From Acanthamoeba lenticulata (taxonomy: Eukaryota > Discosea > Longamoebia > Acanthamoebidae): a stretch of 53,921 nt of DNA. The notes beneath the pieces were generated by a model. That model searched no databases and was not told the DNA's origin. It worked only from the letters and a program-made list of their open reading frames with translations. The DNA lies in the NCBI GenBank assembly GCA_002179805.1, contig NAVB01000387.1, forward strand, positions 1-53,921, written 5' to 3'. Shown one piece after another: positions 21,461-33,100 of the stretch. Both the position numbers and the translations under genes were made by a program. The first letter of the stretch is position 1, and the number at the start of each line of letters is the position of its first letter.

Positions 21461-23359
21461 ATGGACTTGACAAAGCTGGTTACTCCTCTTGGTGTTTGCG
21501 CTGTTGGCTTGGGAAGCTACTACGTCGTCCGGCCGCTGCACAACCCATGGGTGCGTGGCGTGCTCGCTGCGGCCACCAGCGCTGGTACGCCTCTGCCCCC
21601 TCCTCCACTATGCGGGAGCTGAGCAGAGCTTGTGGGGCTCTTGTTGTATTCACGTCGGGGAGGAACGCACCCTGCTGGCTAGCTTTCACCACCTACGTGT
21701 GCAAGGACCTCGCTCCCGGCTCCGTGGGCACGATGATGACAATTTCCCTGAGCTGGATCGCCTCCATCTGTCTCACCCATGTCATGCTGCTCCCAGATGA
21801 AGAAGTACAACAAACCCCTTTCCTCTGTCTCGCTGGAAAGCTGCACCTGCTCCCGTCACACGCCACTAACGACACTTGTCCTCGCCGGCAGCGCAACAAG
21901 CTCACCCTGCGCGAGTTCGTGAGCAAGTTCTTGTGGTTCTTCTTCCCCGCGTCGGAGAACCCGCTGCCCCGCCAGGGCGGGCCGTGGCTCGGGTACGTGG
22001 GTACGTGCCGGAGCTCATCTACCAGCAGCTGCAACGACAACAACACGTGCTAACGAGGCCGCGTCATGGCCGGCTCCTCGCTGCAGCCTACCACGCGGTC
22101 CTCGGCGTGGGCAAGATGGTGGCGCACGACTGGGCCCACCGCTGGTTGCAGTACGGCCTGGAGCAGGTGAGCTTCACCCCAAACACGTGCCCCGGGAGAT
22201 TTTCGTTGTAAAAACAAGCATGTCTTCGGAGATTTTCCGATGCATTGACTTCGTGTGACCGCCCCAAGGTGGGCGGGGGAGAGGTCGTGCGCCAGAGCTA
22301 CGCCCTCACGCTGCAGTATGCCGCTCTCTTCGGCATGTGCGTGCTGCTGGGCACGGGGATCAACGACCTCCAGATCGCCCTCACCTCGCTGTTTACTCGT
22401 GACCGGTGAGCCTTCTCCTTCCTTCTCTTCTCATCGGATGGGGGGGGGTTCATCATGCTTCATGCCTCATGCATCGTAATTGTCTTTGACACTTTCCTCA
22501 TCGTCTGTTGGCAGGTATCGAGTGCAGGCCTTTAACGAGTGGCCCATCGCGGCTGGTGCGCAAATTGTGGATGCGCCGTTGTGTAGCAAAGTGGTCAAGA
22601 TAAGATGCTGACATGATTCGGCGGGGGGCGACAGCTTCGCTTCGTGAGTTCTGGGGCGCGCGCTACAATCGGCTCGTGGGCACGCTCTTGCACGAGTCCG
22701 TGTTCACGCCCTTGCGGAAACAGGTCCGCCCCTTCCTTCGGTGCTGCTCGCAGGGGGGAAGAAGCTCGCCTCCGGTCTCTCACATGCATGGGGGACCTTG
22801 TGGGGCGCCGCGTGCAGGCGGGCTTCTCTCCCACGGCGGCGTCGCTTGCTGCATTTGCCGTGAGCGGAGCGCTGCACGCGCATGTGGCCTGGGTGCGTTG
22901 CGCCCTTGGGAAGCCATCCCACGATGATGATGATAATGCTGAAATGATAACGTTGTTGATGTTGATGGTGGTGGCAGGCGTGCTTCCGGGAGAGCCCTCT
23001 CCTGGCCTTCCTGTTCTTTGCCATCCACGGCCTGGCCTGCACTCTGGGTACGCAACCACGGCTGGAGCGCTCGGATGGGGGAAGATGAGCGCTTGTGCTT
23101 GTGTGTGCGGCACCTCACGACACACGGGCGCGCGCATGTGCACACAATCGGGCGCGTCGTCGCAGAGAGCAAAACGGGCCTGCACAGGCATCTCCCGCGG
23201 CCGGTGAGCGTCGGCCTGACGCAAGCGTTCATCCTGGCCACGTCACCTCTCTACCTCGCCCTGTTCGTGTTCGCGGGGCCGACGTGGCAGCGCGACAACT
23301 CTCCGTCCTCTGTCCTTCCGTTCCTGAGGCTCCCCATCCCCCAGGTCTATCCCCATTAG
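21461..23359 (+). CDS. Membrane-bound O-acyltransferase, wax-synthase type
   Basis: Starts at ATG 21461 (MDLTKLVTPLGVCAVGLG) and ends at TAG 23357-23359, with several introns. The product is a multi-pass membrane protein. Diagnostic for the MBOAT_2/wax synthase family are SLREFWGARYNRLVGTLLH (about 22640) and FAVSGALHAHVAW (about 22850), carrying the invariant His. The family transfers fatty acyl groups from acyl-CoA to alcohols or sterols at the ER. Upstream exons include AHDWAHRWLQYGLEQ and a hydrophobic LQYAALFGMCVLLGTGIN segment. The C-terminal exon ends in LRLPIPQVYPH after a final membrane span. The acceptor (long-chain alcohol, sterol or diacylglycerol) cannot be told from sequence. 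Exact splice sites were not all resolved. Confidence 0.75.
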
Positions 23360-23442
23360 AACAATACAATGGGCACAAGACCCCCGGGCGATTCAAACAT
23401 ATTCATATTGTTAGACATGAGCGCTAGTACTGCACTGCACTC

Positions 23443-25483
23443 TCATTTGCTGTGGCGATTTTTTAAATAGGCGACAAGGGGTGGTGGCGAGTAGGAAGGT
23501 CCGAGCCGCTGCTCCAGCAGCTGCCGCAGTCGCTGGGAGAATCGATCCGCCAGCATGTGGTCCTCCGTCTGTTTGTTTATGCGTGTCAGTGTGTCCGGTC
23601 GAAAGAAGGAGGAGGACGGGAGGAGACGCAAACGTACCTTGTTGCGGTGCGCAGTACGGTCTGTTCGCGGGGTGATGGAGTAGTGATTGAGCCTCACATC
23701 TGGTTCATACATACATATACACATACACAGATGAGATTGCGTCCCACCATAGCGTAGTGAATGATTTTCTCACTGCCAAGAGGAGTGTGGGGGGGGGACT
23801 TTTGGGCGGCCAAGAGCTGCGTTTGTCCCCCGCCCCCACCCCCCCTTCCCTCCTCTTTCGACCCCGCGTACCGGTGGACGGGAGGGATTGCGTGGGCGCT
23901 AGAGCCCGGTGGATGTCCCACAGCATGGGGACATTGCTCTTCATGAGCACCTTTATTCGCGAACTGCAGGGCTCCACCATTCTGTTGGGCATACGCGCGC
24001 GGGGTCATTGGCTTTGGACCAGAAAAAGAGAGAGAGAGAGAGAGAGAGCGAGCCAGGAGAGGAGAAGGCGGGTGGGGAACCTCTCGCGGTAATGGTCGAG
24101 GACCAGCCCTGTTTGGTTTCCGTCGAACACGCGCTGGCTAAAGTCACAGTTATTCAAAACGATCACGTTCCTGTACCCTTTTCGTCGAATGATGGCGGGC
24201 AGAGTGTCGTCTAGATTCGCATCCAGGTCAGTTGCATAGTAACAGATATCCCCCTCACCTTGTAGGCAACGCACTTTGATCGAAGGTCCGCACATATTCG
24301 TCGACGTCGGACAGCAACGCCCAGGTAAAGGACGGCCTCGCATACACCTGCAAGCAATGATTCACCGCCAGGACCTGATGCAGCGCGAGGGGCTTGTCGT
24401 CAAAGGGCTTCTCCCTGCAGAGTGGCGTGTGTGCAGCCGACGAGAGTCAGTCGAGCGAAGACGAAGAGGAAGAACAAACAACGCACCACGGCACCAGAGT
24501 GAGAAGACCGGCTTCCACGTAGGGCGCCAACTGCATGTGGAGCGTGGAGGCGTTGAGTCTGGAAAAGTAGACGAAGAAATGCTCCACGCCGACCAAGAGA
24601 TGGTACTCGAGCCAAGGAGGAATCCCGTCGGCTTCTTGCTGCTCCCAAATGCGGGTGCAGATGCACAGAAATCCCTTCTTGCTGGTCGGGCCCTCCTGGG
24701 GAGCCGTTTGATTGTTGGCGTCGGGCACACCATCGCTCGCCGTGGCGTTGAAAGAAGCGCGTGGCAGGGCCACCTGCGTGGAGAACGGCACATCGGCTAT
24801 CCGGAGCGCTGGTCTGGTGGTGTTCCATCGCTCAACGTCCGCCCTTGGACAGTCCCCGGTTCCATTATGCGACCGGCGCAAGAGCACCGCCCGAGAGACA
24901 ATGCGCCGGAGGTGGTCCGCGGAGTAGTTGCCCAGCTTGTCCAACGGGCACCACAAAAGGGTGCCGCGTTTGGTCTTGTGGCTCACGAGCGTGGCGGGCA
25001 CGACCAGCCCCTCGCCTTCGCGTCATAATAAGGCCGCAACGGTGAGTCGGAGCGGGGTGATGATGGTGCTAAGAGGGGCAAAGGGCGGGATCCTAGGTAC
25101 CAAGGCGGCAGTAGAGGCAGCTCTTGGGCGCATTGCCTGTCCCAAGGAGAACGAGATTCCTGTGCGCCGCCACCGCGGTTAGTGCCGCCTGTTCTCTTGT
25201 GTGGCCTGAGGGTTCGGACGCACCGATGAACACCTGAGAGGTCGTCAAGCACGGCGTCGGAGAAGAACAGGTTTGTATTTCGCACTCTGGGCAGGTCGAT
25301 GGAATAGGGCCACTTTTCATCCAGGAGGTCCTCCTGTAGCTCTTCAAGCTCCTCCTGTTCCGGAGAGGGCAACTCAACTTGGCACTCTCGGGGGAAAAGA
25401 CAAAACTCAAACCAGAGATAGCTTAAGCAGAAGAAGGCAAGCAGGGCCACTCCTTCCACCCTCACCCGCCTCCATGATGCCAT
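23443..25483 (-). CDS. Glycosyltransferase family 92 (DUF23) type II membrane protein
   Basis: Starts at ATG 25483, directly before a basic patch and a hydrophobic signal anchor (VEGVALLAFFCLSYLWFEF, about residues 8-26). The stop is TGA 23443-23445. The first exons are 25483-25224 and 25159-25101; the third begins at 25015. The GT92 core is clear: LCICTRIWEQQEADGIPPWL, EYHLLVGVEHFFVYFSRLNA, then LHQVLAVNHCLQVYARPSF and the DxD-like LLSDVDEYV. DDTLPAIIRRKGYRN and a SSRIKVLMK segment follow. Several N-glycosylation sequons fit a luminal domain. Known GT92 enzymes are galactosyltransferases acting on N-glycan core fucose (GALT-1) or pectic galactan (GALS). The substrate here is unknown. Confidence 0.8.
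24027..24048 (+). repeat. (AG)n microsatellite in GT92 intron
   Basis: A perfect AG run inside an intron of the minus-strand glycosyltransferase gene. It reads as a CT-rich tract on the sense strand. Confidence 0.85.
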
Positions 25484-25599
25484 CTTGTGCAGAGCCTGCA
25501 CGCAAAAACGGTATTGCTCCGCCTGTGGTCCGGACTTAGAGCTAAAGCCCCGGAATAAAACCAAAAAGGCTTGCATTTTTTCTGCATCACTGATCCCTG
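25484..25599. promoter_or_regulatory. Divergent promoter, GT92/secreted protein
   Basis: This 116-base spacer lies between head-to-head ATGs of two secretory-pathway genes. No defined motif was recognised. Confidence 0.45.
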
Positions 25600-26580
25600 A
25601 TGGCAGAGCTGCGGGTGCTGCTTGCGTTCCTCTTTTGCTTGTTCGTCTGTCCTGTAGTAAGCGCAGCATGGCCAAGCCCCTCATATTTTGGCGATGAGTT
25701 CGCGTTCTCCGTGCATGTCAGTGTTGGGACTGCGCAAGTACCCCCCCCCCTCGCTCCCTTTTATCTCCGGCGTTTGTGTGACGAAGGGTGTGTGGGCCTT
25801 CTGGTGGCAGTCATTCGACACAGTCACAGCTGTCAGTGCCCGGGAGCAAAAGATGAAGAGCCTCACCTCCGAGGCAGGTGCTGGAGAGGTGCTTTGGACA
25901 GCGCAAGTCTACGACTGCCGAAAGCAGATGGGTTTGGCCACTTCCTCGCCCCAGCGGCTTTATGTTGATGTTGTTGGCGACTGATATCGTCGCACATGTC
26001 GTGTGCAGCCTACATGTGGAGCGCCTTCAAGAATAACACGCTTGGGCCGTGCTCAGTCGCCAGCATCGCAGCCATCTGCCCAATCGCGACGGGGGTCACC
26101 TTCTGGGGTTCGGCAATCTCTCTTTAATTTGTACTGGCCCTGCTGTGCCGCTTAAAGATCTTGTGATGGGCACAGGATCATTCGCGTTCTCTGGCAACGT
26201 GACTCTGTTGGGCAACGATGTGCAGCAGTGGCGCTGGCAGGGCCCCTACACCTGGCAGAAGGGCAGCTTCTACACTCGGACAACGACTGTACGCCGTGCA
26301 GCTGCCTCAACCCCCCCCCCCCAAGCGAACGACTGAAATTGAGTGGCTGCAACACGGGATGCAGGGTGGTCGAGTTGTACCCGTTGCGATCGCTGCACAA
26401 GCCACAACAGCTTTCGGTGCTCCAGTTCGCGACTCTGTGACCACTTGGAATTACTACACGAGCTTTGCCAATGAGCTACCATTGGATGCCTTCTCCACGC
26501 CCGTGTCCTGTACCATTCCTGCTGACATGCCCTTCAAGGGCGAGCGCCCCTCGCCGTATTTCGTTCCCTTCCAGTTGTAA
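25600..26580 (+). CDS. Secreted protein of unknown function
   Basis: The first exon (25600-25737) encodes a classical signal peptide, MAELRVLLAFLFCLFVCPVV, with likely cleavage after SA. The second begins at 25811 (SFDTVTAVSAREQKMKSL). Later exons contain AYMWSAFKNNTLGPCSV, VQQWRWQGPYTWQKGSFYT, TEIEWLQHGMQGG and a final block, LPLDAFSTPVSCTIP. The stop is TAA at 26578-26580. A beta-rich, Trp/Tyr-containing body, paired Cys residues and an Asp-x-Phe-x-x-Pro-x-x-Cys close to the C-terminus are loosely reminiscent of ependymin-like secreted proteins. This similarity is too weak to name it. The middle splice junctions are not resolved, so the reading of about 25,960-26,300 is provisional. Confidence 0.5.
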
Positions 26581-27134
26581 TGATCGTCAGGCGTAAGAGT
26601 GAACTTTTGGCCTGACTTGCGCCCTCCACCGCCTGCAACCCGCCAAAACCTGTTTGCACCTGGCCCGTCAGAAGTTGTCGTCTGAGGGACGGAGCAAGAG
26701 TGCTCTCTTAAGTCTTGTTCCTGAACCACCCCAAGATTCCTTAAACAACATGCTAACAACTCTACCGAGCCACACATTGGCTTCCTCCCCGTCCCGTCGT
26801 CTTCATTTTTCATGAACCTCTGCCCACGCAAAGAGTTCCCCTGTTGGGCAACGCGGTGAGCAGCACAGTGAACCAAAACAGCCTGATCCCCTTGGTTGCT
26901 TCGCTGCAGACTCCGCGAGGAGTAGACGAGAAGTCTTCACCACACGTTTGGCCACCTCACTTGCTCTCTCGTCTACTCCGCCGTCCGCACCCACCACCTG
27001 GCAGTAAAGGCCACCTCTGAACCGTTGGAGAACCTGGCCCTTGCTCCACGATCGATAAGTTTTTACATCGATCACAAGCCCCGAGCACAGAGGGAAGAAG
27101 ACAATCGAATCCTTTCGATAGAGCTGGTCAAGTG
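26581..27134. other. 554-base intergenic region upstream of the globin-NOS gene
   Basis: This is the longest gene-free stretch of the window. It should hold the 3' UTR of the secreted-protein gene and the promoter and 5' leader of the globin-NOS gene. Base composition is near-even, unlike the GC-rich exons. A short palindrome-like TTCATTTTTCATGAAC lies near 26803. Open frames on both strands are short and unlike any family. No RNA gene or repeat is evident. Confidence 0.5.
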
Positions 27135-30100
27135 ATGGCGTCGCAGCAGGAGAACTTCACAGATGGCGAAGAAAACAAATACCATCTCGGCATCGAGGTG
27201 GAGCTGCTGCTCGGGGTGGCCACCAAACCTTCAGGCAGCCGAGCAGGTGAAGTACACCGAACGCCAAGTGGGCCCGCAAAGAAAAAGAGCACGTACGGCC
27301 TCTGGCTTCTTTCCGATGGAAAGGAGCTGCCCATAGACAAGGAGGACGAGCAGCCTGTCGTCGCTTTCAACACCACCCACCCGCGATGGAACCTCTCCTC
27401 TGCCGTGTACCTGAAGCCTCCTTCTTCTTTAGTGTTGTTCCACTTCCCGTTTCCCTGTTTTTATTTATTGCTTATTTTCCATTTCTTTTGGCCCATTTGT
27501 TGTCTTTTTGGGCCATTGTCCCGCTTCCTCGTGCTGCTGTTCATGGGCAACCCGTCAACCGGCAAACTGACATGGCATGTGCTGTCGCTACTTCAGGCTG
27601 AGGTCCACAGAAGGACAGCACACGCTTCACTCGCTCAGCGTCGTCGTCAAGGAGGCCAAGAACGAGCAGGCCTTCTTCTACCTGCGGCGTGGGCGGACGC
27701 GGAAGAACGAAAGTGACGATGACGAAGATGATGACGACGCCACGAGCGCCAGCGAGGGCGAGTCAGTCCAATGGGAGACCGTGGCCGAGGCCGGCCTCCT
27801 GCTGGATCCGTTCCTGCGCAGCGGCGAGACCGTGCACCAGTCGACCCACACCTCGGCCAGCCACGGCACGCAGCTGTCGGTCACCCTCACGCGGCTCACC
27901 CGCCAGACCGACCTGCTGGCGACGGCCAAGCGGGCCACCATGCAGATCTCCCTCAGCAGCTCGCGCGCCGGCCTCCCGACCGCCGCCGCCCTCGCCAAGT
28001 CGCCGCGCAAGTCGGACGCGAGCCTGCACAGCAGCTCCGACTTGGCCTCGCCGCGCGACACGGCCGCCCGGTGCCCAATGACGAGCTCCTCCAACCTGCT
28101 CTGGAGCGCGTCGGACCTGCCGCAGGGCCAAGGCCTCCTCGCCGAGCTCCTCTGGGCCCCGACCCCGAGCCATGTCATTGCGCTTCGGGTACGTTGCAAC
28201 GCCCATTAGAGACCATTCCTTCTGTGCCTTGACTTGGTGCTCGCTCACGGACGGATGAGAATATTGCAGGATGCGTGGGTTCGCATCATCGAGTTCCGCG
28301 ACAAGTTTGGGGAGATGTACGTGCACCGGCTGCTTAAGCTGGAGCCCGAGCTGCACAACACCCTCAAGCCGCTCGATCTGAGCAAGATCGGCGACGAGTT
28401 CTTCGACACCATGGATCTGGTGCGCGCGTCTTGTTTTTACCCATTCTGTTGTATTTTTTATTTTATTTTATTTTTACGTTTCTTCTCGGCAGGCCATCAA
28501 CTCGCTGGACATGAAGGGCGCGCTTTCGCCGGAGGTGCTCCTCCGAGTCAAGAACCAGGGCGTCCACAACTCGTTTGCCAACCTGCCCACCACCTACTAC
28601 CGCTCGGTACTTCACTCACCCGCCGCTCACTACGTTGGCGGCTGCTCACGCCACGTTGGACTCCACCACCACCACCACCGTACTGTGCGCAGAGCTTCAG
28701 CGCATGGGCGGACGTGGTGCGCCACGCGTTGCCGATCTACAACCAGTCTCTTCAGATGAAGGAGACCCACGACGCATTCCGTAGATTCCATGCCCACCTC
28801 ATCCACCTCGAGAAGGTCGCTTTCGCTTTTACTCGCTTTTGTCGCCCTTCATTCTTTTCCATCCCTGCCTCTCGTGGGCTGACGACCAATCTCCGTTCAC
28901 GGACCAGGAAGGCGCCAAGGACCGCAGCCTGCTCAGCACACACGCGGAGCTGGTGGCCCAGTCGTGGAAGGAGGTGCGTCTCAGCGTCCTCACTCACCTG
29001 CGTGCTCGCGAGGCGGAGCTAGATTGCTGACGTCAGCACCGCGTGCGGGCACCCCAGATTCTGGCCCGACACGACCGCCTCAGCGTCGGGGAGAGCTTCT
29101 ACCTCCTGCTCCTCTCGCGGAATCCAGAGCTCATGTCCGTGTTCGGCAGCACCGACATGGAGCGACAGGTGACCCACTTCGTCGACATGATCGAGCTCAT
29201 CGTCGACCAGTGCGGTGGCACTTTCGCTCCCAATGGCGATGCGTCGTCTTCAACGCTGGCTTCTGCCAGCAGCGCCGTTCGATCACCGCTGGCGTCGTGC
29301 AAATCGGCCGCTGGGCGCCAGAACAAGAAACCCACCCAACGAGTACCTGCTCGTGTTTATCAATTTTTGTTGGTTTTTTTATTTATTAATTTTTGCGTTG
29401 TATTGATTCGATTGGTTGGCCGGACAAGGCGGGAAAGACGCTGCAGACGGCGATCGAGGAGTCAGCTTTCCGGCACGCGGCGCGGGCCATCCGGCCGGAC
29501 CAGTACGCGCAGGTGGGCGAGATCCTCATCGAGACGCTCAAGAGCATGGCCGGGGCTCAGTGGAGCCCCGAGGTCGAGAAGGCCTGGGTCCTGGTCTACA
29601 ACAAGGTCGCGGCCTCGATGGCCCGGCCCGCCGTCGAGTTTGACAAATTGGTGCGCCAGTTCCCCAAAGGGGGCTCCCCCTCGAGATCTCAACTGGGATC
29701 TGACCCTCGCGCGACGACGTGCAGTGGAAGGAGGTGGTCGAGTATCAGGACCTGCTCAAGAACGAGCTGGACCGGTCCGACGAGGACTACAAGGCGCGGC
29801 TGGCCGAGATCAAGAACGAGATCATGGCGACGGGCACCTACCAGCAGACCTACGAGGAGATCGCCTACGGGTCGCGGGTGGCCTGGCGCAATGCGGCCAA
29901 GTGCATCGGGCGGATCAACTGGAAGAACATGATCGTGCGCGACAAGCGCCATCTCGCCTCGCCCGAGCAGCTGTTCGTCAGCATCCTCGAGCACCTGGAG
30001 ATCGCCACCAACGCCGGCAAGGTCACGTCGACGATCACCATCTTCGCGGCCAAGCACCCGGCCCAGGAGCTCGGCATCCGCATCTGGAACTCGCAGCTCA

Positions 30101-33100
30101 TCCGCTACGCCGGCTACCGCCAGCCCGACGGCTCCATCCTGGGCGACCCGGCCAACGAGGAGCTCACCCGCGAGATCATGGAGCTCGGCTGGGAGGGCGG
30201 CTCCCCGCGCACGGCCTTTGACATCCTGCCCGTCGTGATCCAGTTCCCCGGCAAGCCGCCAAGCGTGTTCCAGATCCCCAAGACCTTCTGCCTCGAGGTG
30301 CCGCTGGTCCACCCGCAGTACGAGTGGTTCGCGGAGCTCGGGCTCAAGTGGTATGCCGTGCCGGTCATCGGCGACTTCCGCCTCGAGATTGGCGGCATCT
30401 CCTACACGGCTTGCCCATTGTACGTCTCCTCCACAATCTCGATCATGACGACGCGTTGACCTTGGTTCTTCGTTTTCGTTTTTGTTGTATTATTAATTTT
30501 ATTTTATGTTATTTTATTGCAGTAATGGTTGGTACATGAGCACCGAGATCGGGCGCAACTTGGCGGAGCGCTACAACGTGCTGCCCAAGATCGCCGATAA
30601 GTTGGGACTCGATCAGAAAGTCAACTCAAGCCTGTGGCAGGACAAGGCCATGCTCGAGCTCAACGTGGCGATTCTCCACTCCTACCAGAAGGCGGGCGTC
30701 ACCATGGTGGACCATCACACCGCGTCCAAGCAGTTCCTCATGCACGACAAACGCGAAAAAGGTCTCTGCTCCATCCCCCCCCGCTTCGCCTTCGCTCTTT
30801 TGCGGGCTTCGTTCTTTTGACTCACTCTTGGGCCGCTCCCGTGAAATAGAGGCGGGCAGGGAATGCCCGGCGCTGTGGTCGTGGATCGTCCCACCGCTCA
30901 GCTCCTCGCTGTGCCCTGTGTGGCACCACCAGATGCGCTACTTTGAGCTCAAGCCCAACTACTTCTATCAGGCACCTGAGCCCCTCCCCCTGAGGTTCTG
31001 TTGTTTCTGTTATTGTCTCCTTTATTCTCACTTCTCCCCACTGGGCAACAACAGCCAAGCGCGTGGGACTACTTCTCGATCGACCGCAAGCGCCTGGAGG
31101 ACGCCTGCAACAGCAACAACGCCTTGAACACATCGCGCAAGCCCAAGCCCAAGGCCCGCGAGATCACCATCCTCTTCGGCTCCGAGACTGGCAACTCGGG
31201 TTTGTCTCCCTTTAAAGAGCTTCGGACCACACCCACAACAACAAGACACTCACAATGCATCGTGTTCTGCAAAACCCGCAGAAAACTGGGCGCACGTGCT
31301 GGCGCGCAAGCTGTCGTCAGACTTTGTGGTGGAGGTGGTGGCGCTGGACGCCTACGACACGAAGCTCCTGCTCGAGGCCCACGAGCAGCAGCGGTGCTTG
31401 GTGATCGTCACCTCGACCTTTGGGCAAGGCGAGCCGCCCACCAACGCTGTGCGCTTCAACGCGTGGCTCGACATCGACCATGGGTCCGACGCGCTGGTGG
31501 GCGTCACCTACGCCGTGTTCGCCTTCGGGTCGCACGTCTACGAGCAGTTCTGTGCCTTTGGGCAGCACTGCGACCAGCGCCTCTTCGAGTGCGGCGCCCA
31601 GCGCCTCCTCCCGTGCGGCCTCGGCGACGAGCTCACGGGCCACGAGGAGCCCTTCCACGAGTGGACCCGCCTCTTTGGCCTCGCCCTCGCCAAGCACTTT
31701 GACCTGCCCCCGCAATCGCTTCAGGCGCTCGATCTGCAGGGCGCCTCGTCGAGCTCCAACGACAGCACCGACAACACCGCCGTCAGCGCGGCGGCCACGA
31801 CGGCCGGCCGACTCAACATCAAATGGCTGCCGACCAAGCCAGCCGAGAGCGCCGAGGGCAGGCGCACGGGCGAGGGTGACTGGCGGCTCGTGCGGGTGCT
31901 ATGCAACCGGGAGCTACACACCCCGCTCTCCGACCGCTCGGCCCGCCACATCGAGCTGGATGTCTCGGTATGTAGCCGACATTCTTCAGAATCACATTCC
32001 TATCGTGCTGACGTGGCGCCACCGACAGAGCGCGGAGGGCAGCTCGGAGGGTCTCAAGTACGAATGCGGCGACCATGTGGCGGTGGTGCCGCGAAACGAC
32101 CCGGAGCTGGTGCGCCGTCTGGCCCGGCGGCTCGACGTCGACATCGACGCCTGGTTCACGTTTGCGCGCGGGCCGGTCTCCGTGCCCTTTGAGACGCCGT
32201 GCACTGTGCGGCGTGCACTCGAGCAGGAGCTGGACCTGACCGTGCGCGGGGCACAGCTGGTCGAGCTCTTCAAGGCTCTCCGCGCCTACGCCACGGAGAA
32301 GAGCGAGCGGCGCTGCCTGCGCAAGATGTCCAGCGCGCTCCAGAGCCGCCAGACGCAGCCGGCGATGGAGGCCGCCATCCGGATGGAGTACTTCAACGTC
32401 CTGCAGATCCTCGACAAGTTCCCCTCCGTCCGACTCCCCTTCGAGCGCCTCTGCGAAGTCCTCAACCGCCAGCGCGTTCGCCTCTACTCCATCTCCTCCT
32501 CCCCTTCTGCCCACCCGTACGTCTCTTGCCGCTTTCGCGTTCGTTTTTCATTTCCTCTAAGTATTTGGAATATTGCTGACAAAAAAACGAAACGATTGAT
32601 GGGCGCAGGGGCCGGCTCTCGTTGACGGTGGCTCTGGTGGAGGACCGGTTGGCCAACGGAAAGGTTTACCGGGGCGTGTGCTCGTCCTACCTGCGCAACC
32701 TTGAGCAGGGCGACCTCGTGCGCCTCTACGTGCGGCGGTCGTCGTTCCGCCTCCCGCCAGACCTGCTGGGCAAGCATCTCATCATGGTGGGCGCCGGCAC
32801 CGGCGTGGCGCCCCTGCGCGCCTTCGTTCACGAGCGCCGCCACGCCCTCGAGCATCTCACCGCGTCTGGCGGGCCGGCCTCGCCCCGGCGCCCCGGCGAG
32901 GCCGCCGTGGCGCGGACGTACAGCGAGGTGGTGGCCACCGAGGCGCTGCTCTACTTTGGCTGCCGCAAGCGCGAGGTCGACTTCTTGTACCGCGACGAGC
33001 TCCAGGCGGCCGAGGCCGACGGCGTGCTGAGCGAGCTCAACGTGGCCTTCTCGCGGGACCAGCCCGACGGGCGCAAGGAGTACGTCCAGCACGTGCTCGC

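Noticed and set aside
26454..27075. Minus-strand open frames in the region upstream of the NOS gene
   Set aside because: They are short, unlike any family, and without supporting splice structure. Treated as intergenic.
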